13,530 bases of DNA from JAQBFJ01 sp032123435 (GCA_032123435.1 JAQBFJ010000115.1:1-13530); one strand, 5' to 3'; positions 1-6,563 are shown, counted from the stretch's first letter. The notes: generated from the sequence alone by a model not told the origin. Numbers and translations: made by a program.

Positions 1-141
1 CGCAAGAGAGCTTCGGCGAGGCGCGGCGGAGGAGGAGAAAGAAGGAGAAGAGAGAGTTTTTACCACAGAGACACGGAGATTCGGAGAAGAGAGTTGATTT
101 AATTCCGGGACTGACGTCCGAAATTAAATCAATACTTTGCA
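1..141. repeat. Exact 141-base direct repeat, left copy (identical to 13390-13530)
   Basis: I compared this stretch base by base with the last 141 bases of the window and found no difference. It holds a 29-nt purine-only run (28-56, rich in GGAG), the left inverted end of the interspersed element (from about 61) and its first hairpin (94-132). The identity runs exactly to both window edges. A length of 141 equals a common maximum k-mer size in metagenome assemblers, so the simplest reading is two contig ends sharing one repeat node. A true terminal repeat of a circular molecule is less likely because the window carries core division genes. Confidence 0.95.
94..132 (+). other. Hairpin 1 of repeat copy 1
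   Basis: TTGATTTAATT (94-104) pairs perfectly with AATTAAATCAA (122-132), giving 11 bp. Inside it, GGAC (108-111) pairs with GTCC (116-119) around a TGAC loop. Copy 2 keeps the same outer stem but uses a different inner stem sequence, which still pairs. It lacks a following T-run, so it is not a standard intrinsic terminator. Confidence 0.8.
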
Positions 142-170
142 TGTTGGAGGAGATGAGGTAAGGGAGATTG

Positions 171-200
171 AATATCCAATAACCAACAAGGAATATCCAA
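171..200 (+). repeat. AATATCCAATAACCAA-type repeat motif, inside copy 1
   Basis: AATATCCAATAACCAA lies at 171-186, followed by a second partial copy GAATATCCAA at 191-200. Related motifs occur at 6204-6219 and 6541-6563, flanking copy 2 of the element. Here the motif sits within the element instead, in the segment that copy 2 lacks, which suggests the repeat family is built from exchangeable modules. Confidence 0.7.
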
Positions 201-227
201 GTGAGAAGTGGGGATCCGGCTTCGATC

Positions 228-245
228 GCAATAGCGGGCTATTGC
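228..245 (+). other. Short perfect hairpin in the insertion of copy 1
   Basis: GCAATAGC (228-235) pairs with GCTATTGC (238-245) over 8 bp with two bases between; the end pairs probably open to make a CGGG loop. It lies in the part of copy 1 that has no counterpart in copy 2. It resembles REP-like palindromes, but no second copy is visible in the window. Confidence 0.6.
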
Positions 246-293
246 CGGGACAGGGAGGGAAGTTGTCTCGGAGGTTTACTCCCTGACACCAAC

Positions 294-340
294 GTTGCAT
301 CAAATCAGGTATTGCGAAGCAATATTGGAGTTGATGTAAC
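294..340 (+). other. Hairpin 2 of repeat copy 1
   Basis: GTTGCATCAAATC (294-306) faces GAGTTGATGTAAC (328-340). The stem has one mismatch and one G-T wobble relative to the perfect 13-bp version in copy 2 at 6396-6442. The inner TATTGC-GAA-GCAATA stem-loop is unchanged between the copies. Confidence 0.75.
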
Positions 341-421
341 CTCCGGAATTTGTGTTCTCTGTGCCTCCGTGTTCTCCGTGGTAAATTTCTTGTATCCGCC
401 TGAGGTGGATTCGGCGAGGCA

Positions 422-450
422 GGCCGGGTGGTAAGAAGAAAGATATTTTA
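422..450 (+). promoter_or_regulatory. Repeat-derived leader and weak ribosome binding site of ftsQ
   Basis: The bases just before the ftsQ ATG, GGCCGGGTGGTAAGAAGAAA (422-441) and the following GATATTTTA, closely match GGCCAGGGTGGTAAAAGGAA (13343-13362) and its continuation beside the terminal repeat. The only purine-rich stretch able to act as a ribosome binding site, AAGAAGAAAG (433-442), is therefore part of a repeat module. No convincing sigma70 promoter was seen between 384 and 449. Confidence 0.5.
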
Positions 451-1334
451 TGTGGTTTAACGGTAAGAAGAGATCAAAAAAAAGAAAGGCTGAAGCCGGA
501 CGGAACGCAAGGCGTAAGCCGATATTATGGGTTTCCGCTCGTCGGGACCGGAATCGTCACGGGGATGTGCGAAAGGTTGCTGGATTTGTTTTTATTTTGG
601 CATTAATATCGGCTGTTATTATTGGGGGATGGATTAGTTTAAGATTGCTCTGTGCCTGGCTTATTTTTGATAATGACAGGTTTAATATTGTCAACCTGAA
701 TGTTGAGGTTGCGGATAACGCGGTCATTACGGCCGAGCTTGTCAGGGAATATACGCGCACAGAGGAAGGAATGAATCTTTTTGATGTGGATATTGACAAA
801 ATTCGAAAAGAATTTATGACGCTTGCGCCGAATGTGAAGTCGATGGAAATAAGCCGTGTTATTCCTGACACCTTAAGGATAAAGATTATTGAGAGAACGG
901 CTATTGCGCGAGCCGGCAGACGCGGTGAGCTTGGTGTTGACAGCGATGGTTTTATTTTCGGGGTAAAGTCAGGATTGAACACATTGCCTGTTATTACGGG
1001 GCATAGCGGCGGGGACAGGAGTTTACGGCCGGGAGACAGGCTCTACGGATGGGAATATGCCGCAGTTCAGGTATTGAATATTTGTGATGATCCAAGGATC
1101 GGTATATATATTCAAAGCATTGATGTAAGTAACAAGGATTATCTGGTATTATATTTGGCTGGCGACAAGATGGATAAGCTGGCCTGGAACGGAATGGGTG
1201 AGGTGACTTCTCAGTCCAAGCGGCATTTACAGAAGAGGCTTAGCCATCTTGCCCGGGTTTTGCAGTCTGATGAGGGCAAAGCGAAAAGCAGATTTGATTC
1301 GACTTTTGAAGACAAAGTTTACGCTGAGAATTGA
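450..1334 (+). CDS. ftsQ: Cell division protein FtsQ (POTRA-domain bitopic protein)
   Basis: FtsQ is a single-pass inner-membrane scaffold that links early and late divisome proteins at mid-cell. The sequence shows the expected plan: a strongly basic cytoplasmic head (KKRSKKRK at 6-13, more Arg to about 42), one membrane segment at about 44-68, a POTRA domain at about 78-149 (including GMNLFDVDID, NVKSMEISRVIPDTLRIKIIER), then a beta domain to about 260 and a charged tail. The POTRA ending in xIxERxAIAR is typical of the FtsQ/DivIB family. Its 294 residues are normal for a Gram-negative FtsQ. It lies 29 nt before ftsA, which supports the call. The usual upstream neighbours (mur or ddl genes) are not seen because the window starts in a repeat. 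Primary sequence is divergent, so the call rests on architecture plus context. Confidence 0.9.
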   Translation: MWFNGKKRSKKRKAEAGRNARRKPILWVSARRDRNRHGDVRKVAGFVFILALISAVIIGGWISLRLLCAWLIFDNDRFNIVNLNVEVADNAVITAELVREYTRTEEGMNLFDVDIDKIRKEFMTLAPNVKSMEISRVIPDTLRIKIIERTAIARAGRRGELGVDSDGFIFGVKSGLNTLPVITGHSGGDRSLRPGDRLYGWEYAAVQVLNICDDPRIGIYIQSIDVSNKDYLVLYLAGDKMDKLAWNGMGEVTSQSKRHLQKRLSHLARVLQSDEGKAKSRFDSTFEDKVYAEN

Positions 1335-1363
1335 TGGCAGGTTAGAAGCAAGGGAATGTCATA

Positions 1364-2566
1364 ATGTCTGTTGCACCGGTTGTTGCGTTAGAGATTGGCA
1401 CATCAAAGGTTTTGGCTCTTGTCGCTGAGATGCGTGAGGACGGTTGTGTAATGATAACCGGTATAGGGGAAGAACCCAGCGCCGGAATACGGAAGGGCGA
1501 AGTTGTTGATCTGGAAAATGCAATTACATGCACACGGTCCGTGTTGGCAATGGCGGAAGAGAGCGGAAAGGTGGCGATTCGGCAAGTTCACCTCGCGGCG
1601 TCAGGAGGGCATATAAGTAGTCTGATGAACCGCGGCACGGTTCCGGTTCTTGATAAAGATGGTGAAATTACGCGTGACGATATTGACCAGGTAATGGAAG
1701 TAGCCAGAGCTGTTAATCTTCCTGTTGACCGCGAGATTTTGCATACAATTTGTCAGCAATTCTGTATTGATGATCAGGAGCAGGTGATAAAGCCTGAGGG
1801 TATGGAAGGCGCCAAGTTGTCATTAGACATGCTGGTTTTACATGGGATAAGGAATCGGCTTAACAATACGATAAAAGTTGTGAGCAGTCTTTCAGTTGAT
1901 GTTCAAGATGTTGTTTTCAGTGGATTATGTTCTGCTTTGGCTGTATTGAGCGCGGAGCAGAAGCAAAGCGGAGCGGTTGTCATAGATCTGGGTGGTGGAA
2001 CGACAAACTATCTGGCGTATACCAATGGCGTTGTGGCTGATGCTGGTGTGCTTGGAGTTGGCGGAGATCATATTACTAATGACATTGCTTTGGCCTTTAA
2101 CATTCCCATGCTGCAGGCCGAGGATGTGAAACGGGAATCTGGTTGTGCTGTTGTGAAGACAGCTGTTGGGCCCGCGCGGATCGCATTGCCTGCTGAAGTT
2201 GGTTTTCCAGGGTGCACAGTGAGCGTGAAATCCCTGCATAAAGTTATAAACGCGCGTGTTGAAGAAATGATAGATGTGATCAGGAGGCGGCTGGAGGTCA
2301 GTGGTATTCTTCATCATATTGGTGCTGGAGTGGTTCTTACCGGTGGTGGCGCGCATTTAAAGGAAATTGTGACTCTTGTTGAGGACGTGTTTTCATTGCC
2401 GTGTTCAATCGGGAGGCCGAGGAATGTGAGTGGATTGGCAGTGGCTACCGAGGGACCTGAGTACGCGACTTGCTGCGGCTTGGCGCAGTACGGGTTCAAG
2501 ATGCAGGATAAAAGGAGATCAGGGGTATCGTTAGGCGGCTGGTTTAAGGGTATTTTCAGACGTTAG
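1364..2566 (+). CDS. ftsA: Cell division protein FtsA (actin-like membrane anchor for FtsZ)
   Basis: FtsA is an actin-fold ATPase that tethers FtsZ filaments to the inner membrane and recruits later divisome proteins. Visible motifs are the phosphate-1 loop ALEIGTSK (8-15), phosphate-2 VVIDLGGGTTN (205-215) and the adenosine loop VVLTGGGA (323-330). The region at about 83-161 corresponds to the FtsA-specific SHS2 (1C) domain. The C-terminus GGWFKGIFRR (391-400) is the conserved amphipathic membrane-targeting helix, so the gene is complete. At 400 residues it is of family length. The ATG at 1364 has AAGGGA (1350-1355) ahead; an earlier in-frame ATG at 1334 meets a stop after three codons. It is followed by ftsZ after 21 nt, as in most dcw clusters. 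Confidence 0.97.
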   Translation: MSVAPVVALEIGTSKVLALVAEMREDGCVMITGIGEEPSAGIRKGEVVDLENAITCTRSVLAMAEESGKVAIRQVHLAASGGHISSLMNRGTVPVLDKDGEITRDDIDQVMEVARAVNLPVDREILHTICQQFCIDDQEQVIKPEGMEGAKLSLDMLVLHGIRNRLNNTIKVVSSLSVDVQDVVFSGLCSALAVLSAEQKQSGAVVIDLGGGTTNYLAYTNGVVADAGVLGVGGDHITNDIALAFNIPMLQAEDVKRESGCAVVKTAVGPARIALPAEVGFPGCTVSVKSLHKVINARVEEMIDVIRRRLEVSGILHHIGAGVVLTGGGAHLKEIVTLVEDVFSLPCSIGRPRNVSGLAVATEGPEYATCCGLAQYGFKMQDKRRSGVSLGGWFKGIFRR

Positions 2567-2587
2567 TAACAGGAACGGGTTCAGGCC

Positions 2588-3736
2588 ATGAATGATTCTG
2601 ATGTTGTCATAGTTGGATTGGGCGATGCAGGCTGTCAAATTGTTGATCAGATTAATTCGGCTGGGGTTGGTAATGCTGTAATCGCTGTGGTCAATACTGA
2701 TTCAAAATCGCTTGCGAACTCAAAAGCGGCTGTCAAACTTCAGATTGGCGTGAATCATACTGACGGGTTGGGGGCTGGTGGCGACGTGGAACTGGGCAGG
2801 CGCGCGGCGGAAGACGACATGGCAATGATTGGCGGATTGTTTTCCAACGCGAAACTCGTTTTTCTTATTGCCGGTCTTGGTGGTGGAACCGGCACCGGTG
2901 CAGCGCCGGCAGTTCTTGCTGCAGCGGCCTCTGCTGGCGCTGTAACTCTATGTTTCGTTACTCTTCCCTTCAAGTTTGAAGGCAGACAGAGAAGGACGCA
3001 GGCGGACAGCGCTGTTGTCAAGTTAACTGAGGCTGGAAATACACTCATTGTTATTCCGAATGACAGACTTGCCGAGTCGGTGGGACTGGCAAATGCAGCT
3101 GAGACATTTGAGAAAGCTGACCGGGTAATAGGAGAAGGTATATGTTCTATTGAGCAGGCGCTTGTTCGGCCTGGTTTAATAAACCTGAATTTCAGTGATC
3201 TGCGGAAAGTAATCAAGGATAGCGGTGGTGTGTGCACTTTTGGATATGGAGCAGGGAAAGGGAAGAACAAGGCGAGAGAAGCGATAGGCGCCTTGCTTGA
3301 GAACTCTCTGCTGGAACGTGGAAATGTTATAGCCAATGCCGGTTCTATGCTTGTCAGTATTGCGGGCGGATACGATCTGACTCTTAAGGAAATAAACGAT
3401 ATCATGGATGCTGTTTCCAGGAAAATGGCAAAGGATAATGATATTATTATGGGGACTGTTGTTGATGATGTATGGCATGACAGGGTAGTGGTTACGGTGG
3501 TGGCTGCTGATCGCTGGACACCGGTGTTATCCGACGGGGCGGCACGAGTGGATGCGGCTGTGGAATCGGTTGAAAGTGATTTGCCGAAAAGACACAGGCA
3601 AGGTCAGACTCAAACAAAGCTTGCGTTAGAGTCGTCGAGTAAAGGCCGATTCAAGGATTTGGAACCAACGGTGCAGGATGGCGAAGATATGGATATTCCT
3701 ACTTTCATGAGGCGTGGTCTTGTAATGGATAAGTGA
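2588..3736 (+). CDS. ftsZ: Cell division GTPase FtsZ, divergent, with altered T7 and T1 loops
   Basis: FtsZ is the tubulin-like GTPase that forms the division ring. The tubulin/FtsZ signature GGGTGTG is at 98-104, VTLPFKFEGRQR at 123-134, the ribose-contact segment NDRL at 157-160, and the C-terminal FtsA/ZipA-binding peptide DIPTFMRR near the end, so the protein is complete (382 residues) after a short acidic and basic linker. Two sites are unusual. The first nucleotide loop reads GLGDAGCQIV (10-19) rather than the common GVGGGGGNAV and resembles tubulin GQAGCQI. The T7 synergy loop reads NLNFSD (198-203) where E. coli has NVDFAD (207-212), so the residue matching catalytic Asp209 is Asn200, while Asp203 (matching Asp212) is kept. 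It lies in the ftsQAZ order. The identity is firm; reduced or altered GTP turnover is inference. Confidence 0.96.
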   Translation: MNDSDVVIVGLGDAGCQIVDQINSAGVGNAVIAVVNTDSKSLANSKAAVKLQIGVNHTDGLGAGGDVELGRRAAEDDMAMIGGLFSNAKLVFLIAGLGGGTGTGAAPAVLAAAASAGAVTLCFVTLPFKFEGRQRRTQADSAVVKLTEAGNTLIVIPNDRLAESVGLANAAETFEKADRVIGEGICSIEQALVRPGLINLNFSDLRKVIKDSGGVCTFGYGAGKGKNKAREAIGALLENSLLERGNVIANAGSMLVSIAGGYDLTLKEINDIMDAVSRKMAKDNDIIMGTVVDDVWHDRVVVTVVAADRWTPVLSDGAARVDAAVESVESDLPKRHRQGQTQTKLALESSSKGRFKDLEPTVQDGEDMDIPTFMRRGLVMDK

Positions 3737-3763
3737 CATGTAGCTGGCAGTTTACGCGGCGAA

Positions 3764-3778
3764 AAGGAGGGGATTATT
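3764..3778 (+). promoter_or_regulatory. Strong ribosome binding site deciding the GTG start of pyrE
   Basis: AAGGAGG at 3764-3770 lies 8 nt before the GTG at 3779. It is the best Shine-Dalgarno sequence in the division cluster and supports GTG as the start; no in-frame ATG with a comparable site was noted. Confidence 0.8.
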
Positions 3779-4354
3779 GTGACTCAGGAAGAAGCTATGA
3801 CGATATTTCGGGATACGGAGGCGTTGTTGGAAGGACATTTCGAACTTCGTTCCGGTCTGCACAGTGATCGTTTCTTCCAGTGTGCGAAGGTGTTGTGTTA
3901 TCCCGGGCTGGCTGGCAGATTGTGTAATTCTCTTGTTGATAAGATGCGCGGAGACATGGGCGAAAAACTGAAGGTGGACAGCGTAATTGCACCTGCCATG
4001 GGTGGGCTTGTTGTGGGGCATGAAATTGCCCGTATTCTTGATGTACGTTCCATTTTTGCGGAAAAGAAAGAAGGGGTTCTTTTGCTTCGGCGTTTCAAAA
4101 TAGATAAGGGTGAACGTGTTATTATCGCGGAGGACGTGGTTACACGCGGAGGCAGAATTCAAGAGACAATCGATATAGTAAAAAATGCCGGTGGTGAAAT
4201 AGTTGCCCTGGCTTTTCTGGTTGACCGGAGCAGTGGAGATGTTTCTTTCGATTATCCCACATACAGTCTTCTCAGAAATAAACCTTTGATGTATGAACCG
4301 GACAAATGTCCATTATGTGATAAAGGATTGCCGCTGGTGCATCCAGGATCATGA
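3779..4354 (+). CDS. pyrE: Orotate phosphoribosyltransferase
   Basis: This enzyme joins orotate to PRPP to give orotidine monophosphate in pyrimidine synthesis. The sequence has the type-I phosphoribosyltransferase plan: GHFELRSGLHSD (19-30) near the N-terminus, APAMGGLVVGHEIAR (71-85), and the PRPP-binding loop VIIAEDVVTRGGR (114-126) with the two acidic residues E118 and D119. The C-terminal CPLCDKGLPLVHPGS resembles the branch of PyrE known from Thermus and Thermoanaerobacter-type proteins, with a Cys pair at 177 and 180 that may bind metal. Length of 191 residues fits. The PRPP loop has Arg at 123 and 126 where Thr and Ser or Ala are usual, a modest change. It starts with GTG 42 nt after ftsZ and is probably co-transcribed. 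Another purine or pyrimidine PRTase is possible but less likely. Confidence 0.88.
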   Translation: MTQEEAMTIFRDTEALLEGHFELRSGLHSDRFFQCAKVLCYPGLAGRLCNSLVDKMRGDMGEKLKVDSVIAPAMGGLVVGHEIARILDVRSIFAEKKEGVLLLRRFKIDKGERVIIAEDVVTRGGRIQETIDIVKNAGGEIVALAFLVDRSSGDVSFDYPTYSLLRNKPLMYEPDKCPLCDKGLPLVHPGS

Positions 4355-4428
4355 TACTGATTCTTTCATGAAGTAAGTGGCTGGATTTTTGGGCAAATAC
4401 AGGGGATAAAATTAAGGATGGGCGGTTA

Positions 4429-6126
4429 ATGGCAGGATCTTCTTCTATTGCGCGTGTTCGTCTAAATGTGTGTTTCATTGTCTTGGGGGCATTGAGTGTT
4501 ACAGCGACAGTGGTATTGCTGGGTGTGGCGGTTTTTCTGGGTGACCTTAACCAGGATGAAGGCTGGTATCTGTATGGCGCGAGACTGGTATCGCGCGGAT
4601 ACCTTCCTTATGTTGATTTTGCCAGTACACAGGGGCCTGTTGTTTCGTACGTTTACGCGTTGGCAATGCCTCTTGTGGAGCGATGGGGCTTAGTTGGCGG
4701 CCGTTTGTTCAGCGCACTGCTGGGTTTCATATGTTCGTTATGTGCGGGGCTGTTGGCATACCGGATTTCAAAGGAACGAGGCGAGCGTCCGGCGGCTTCA
4801 CGTCTGGCGGGTATAATCGCTTTTATGCTCGTTGGGATTAATGTCTATCAATGTTATTTCAGCGCTATAGTAAAAACATATTCTCTGACAGCCCTATTGT
4901 TATTGCTTGGTTTTCTGGCATTGAGTTCAGCCTGTAAAGGGAAGCGCTGTGCTTGTGATGAAACTTCCTTGATATCAAGATGCGGAAGTGCCGGCTTTGC
5001 GTTTCTTGCCGGTATTCTGATTGGTTTTGCCGGGTGTACGCGCACGTCAGCGTTAGTAGTGGTACCTGTTGTTTTCCTTGGAATGCTCATTATGCGTATA
5101 AAGTACGGAAGATCAGCGGGCGCGCAGAGCCGGGCAGTACATCCAGGCGGCGAGACGGCTACATGGGCATGGTTCGGGATAGGCGCTACTGCTGTATGCT
5201 GTGTGGTCTTTATGCCGTTCTTATTGCGGGCACCCGGTGCAGTGTGGTTTGGTCTCGTTGAATATCATGCAGGCAGAAGTTGTGACAGCTTCATTTACGG
5301 ATTGTTTTTGAAAGCCGGCTCAATTGCCCGTTTGGCAGGGGCGTACTTTATCGCATTCGCTGTTCTTATCTGCTGTTTACTGATAAGGTTTTGTGGATTA
5401 ATTCGCAATAGTGAAACCGGCAGGGCTCGTGGTTTGTTATTGCCATTGCTGTGGTGTTCGACATTGTTTGTTGCGATTATTCATATAGCCGCGCCATTTC
5501 CTTATGATGAGTATCAGGTCATGATTTATCCGTTATTCGCTGTTGGCACGGCTGTGTTGGCTGTCAATATCATTAAAAAAGACGAACTTCTCGTGGTATT
5601 GGCGTCTGCTATGTTCATGCTATCGGTTCTGTCCGCGATGTCTTCGCCGTTGGCGCACGGTTGGTTTGTGCATGATATTGACCGGATTTGGCCTCGCGTG
5701 AATGATGAACCGCCGCTTATGAAGCTGAGAAAGGTCGGTCGGCTTTTGCGGGAGATATCGGAACCGGGTGACATGCTTTTGACCCAAGACACCTATCTTG
5801 CGGTTGAATCCGGGTTGACTTTGCCCAAAGGTCTTGAATTGGGGCCGTTCTGTTATTTTCCTGACTGGAGCCGGGAACGTGCTGAGCGGTGTCATGTATT
5901 GAACCGTGAGATGATGTTATTACTACTGGGCACAAGTGATGCATCCGTATCCGCTTTTAGTGAATATGGTTTTGCCATAAAGGCGCCTGACATATCCGAG
6001 CTTTCAAGAGATGAGCAGGAGGAATTGTGGAAGGCACTGTTAGAGCGTTATGGACTTTTCAGGATGGTTGATGATTTTGGACAGGCTAGAACAAGGCTTG
6101 GCATTTTCTTAAAATATCGTGAATAA
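4429..6126 (+). CDS. Multi-pass membrane glycosyltransferase, GT-C fold (PMT/ArnT-like)
   Basis: This looks like an integral-membrane glycosyltransferase that takes a sugar from a polyprenyl-phosphate donor on the outer face of the inner membrane. After a first membrane segment at about 13-37 comes the motif GDLNQDEGWYLYGARLV (38-54), with the Asp-Glu pair D43-E44 in the first periplasmic loop that is typical of the PMT_2/GT39 and ArnT/GT83 families, followed by YVDFASTQGP (61-70). About ten more hydrophobic segments extend to roughly residue 405, then a mainly soluble C-terminal part to 565. The acceptor cannot be read from sequence: lipid, protein or polysaccharide are all possible. It starts 74 nt after pyrE with AAGGA (4414-4418) upstream; the ATG at 4418 reaches a stop after three codons. 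It may be read through from the division cluster or have its own promoter; none was seen. Confidence 0.8.
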   Translation: MAGSSSIARVRLNVCFIVLGALSVTATVVLLGVAVFLGDLNQDEGWYLYGARLVSRGYLPYVDFASTQGPVVSYVYALAMPLVERWGLVGGRLFSALLGFICSLCAGLLAYRISKERGERPAASRLAGIIAFMLVGINVYQCYFSAIVKTYSLTALLLLLGFLALSSACKGKRCACDETSLISRCGSAGFAFLAGILIGFAGCTRTSALVVVPVVFLGMLIMRIKYGRSAGAQSRAVHPGGETATWAWFGIGATAVCCVVFMPFLLRAPGAVWFGLVEYHAGRSCDSFIYGLFLKAGSIARLAGAYFIAFAVLICCLLIRFCGLIRNSETGRARGLLLPLLWCSTLFVAIIHIAAPFPYDEYQVMIYPLFAVGTAVLAVNIIKKDELLVVLASAMFMLSVLSAMSSPLAHGWFVHDIDRIWPRVNDEPPLMKLRKVGRLLREISEPGDMLLTQDTYLAVESGLTLPKGLELGPFCYFPDWSRERAERCHVLNREMMLLLLGTSDASVSAFSEYGFAIKAPDISELSRDEQEELWKALLERYGLFRMVDDFGQARTRLGIFLKYRE

Positions 6127-6203
6127 GGTTGGTTTCTATCGGGCGATTTGAACAGTAGTGTCAAAAATAAAATGAAAAAACGGGCATGAAGAAAAGAGAA
6201 TTG

Positions 6204-6219
6204 AATGTCCAATAACCAA
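6204..6219 (+). repeat. AATRTCCAATAACCAA motif left of copy 2
   Basis: AATGTCCAATAACCAA differs by one base from the motif at 171-186. With the motif at 6541-6563 it brackets element copy 2 in the same orientation, so the unit that spreads or recombines may be larger than the part between the inverted ends. Confidence 0.65.
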
Positions 6220-6284
6220 GTGTGGGAAAGGGAATATTTACCACGGAGTACACGGAGATTCGGAGGAGAAAGAAAAGAAGAGAG

Positions 6285-6325
6285 TTGATTTAATTCAGAA
6301 ACGAATGTTTCAAAAATTAAATCAA
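6285..6325 (+). other. Hairpin 1 of repeat copy 2
   Basis: TTGATTTAATT (6285-6295) pairs with AATTAAATCAA (6315-6325), identical to copy 1. The inner stem is GAAAC (6298-6302) with GTTTC (6307-6311) around a GAAT loop, where copy 1 has GGAC with GTCC around TGAC. Different bases with pairing kept is the pattern expected of a selected structure. Confidence 0.8.
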
Positions 6326-6395
6326 TACTTTGCATGTTGGAGGAGATGAGGTATATGATTAGCCTGTTGCTCCATTCTTACTCCATGACAACAAC

Positions 6396-6442
6396 GTTGC
6401 ATCAAATCAGGTATTGCGAAGCAATATTGGATTTGATGCAAC
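6396..6442 (+). other. Hairpin 2 of repeat copy 2, perfect 13-bp stem
   Basis: GTTGCATCAAATC (6396-6408) pairs perfectly with GATTTGATGCAAC (6430-6442). Within it TATTGC (6412-6417) pairs with GCAATA (6421-6426) around a GAA triloop. Copy 1 has the same design with two changes in the outer right arm. Confidence 0.85.
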
Positions 6443-6540
6443 CTCGGGCATCCTGTATTCTCTGTGCCTCTGTGAACTCCGTGGTTAATGTGTATCCTGT
6501 CTGAAATTGTATTTTCTTAATGATGGGGAAAGATGGGTTC

Positions 6541-6563
6541 AATATCCAATAACTAATAACCAA
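6541..6563 (+). repeat. AATATCCAATAACYAA motif right of copy 2
   Basis: AATATCCAATAACTAA is followed at once by an overlapping AATAACCAA. It is in the same orientation as the motifs at 171 and 6204, and lies 54 bases outside the right inverted end of copy 2. Confidence 0.65.

Larger units (their letters stand above)
61..383. repeat. Interspersed non-coding repeat element, copy 1 (complete)
   Basis: The element begins TACCACAGAGACACGGAG (61-78) and ends with an imperfect inverted copy, CTCCGTGTTCTCCGTGGTA read in the reverse direction at 383-366. Between these ends lie two hairpins (94-132 and 294-340), the segment TGCATGTTGGAGGAGATGAG (139-158) shared with copy 2, and an insertion of roughly 75-90 nt absent from copy 2, which contains AATATCCAATAACCAA and an 8-bp hairpin. 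No transposase or credible reading frame is inside. ACCACGGAG-type repeats of this kind are, to my knowledge, common in PVC and other environmental genomes, but their function is not settled. It could be a MITE-like passive element or a structured RNA or DNA module. Confidence 0.85.
6239..6487. repeat. Interspersed non-coding repeat element, copy 2 (complete, short form)
   Basis: The left end TACCACGGAGTACACGGAG (6239-6257) is matched by an imperfect inverted right end ending CTCCGTGGTTA (about 6477-6487). The order is purine run (6262-6284), hairpin 1 (6285-6325), the shared segment TGCATGTTGGAGGAGATGAG (6332-6351), a variable stretch, hairpin 2 (6396-6442), and the right end. It is about 75 bases shorter than copy 1 because it lacks the insertion with the AATATCC motifs. 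The inner bases of hairpin 1 differ from copy 1 yet still pair. No coding sequence is present. Confidence 0.85.

Noticed and set aside
201..434. 77-residue open frame on the + strand within repeat copy 1
   Set aside because: It runs through hairpin 2 and the right inverted end of the repeat, has no binding site of note, and copy 2 does not keep the frame.
1..449. CRISPR array in the repeat-rich left end
   Set aside because: Repeats are not regularly spaced, spacers are absent and no cas gene is in the window.
2755..3405. 216-residue open frame antisense to ftsZ
   Set aside because: Low-complexity Ser, Pro and Ala composition and full overlap with a well-supported ftsZ mark it as a shadow of codon use. 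Other minus-strand frames under ftsQ, ftsA, pyrE and the kinase were dismissed for the same reason.
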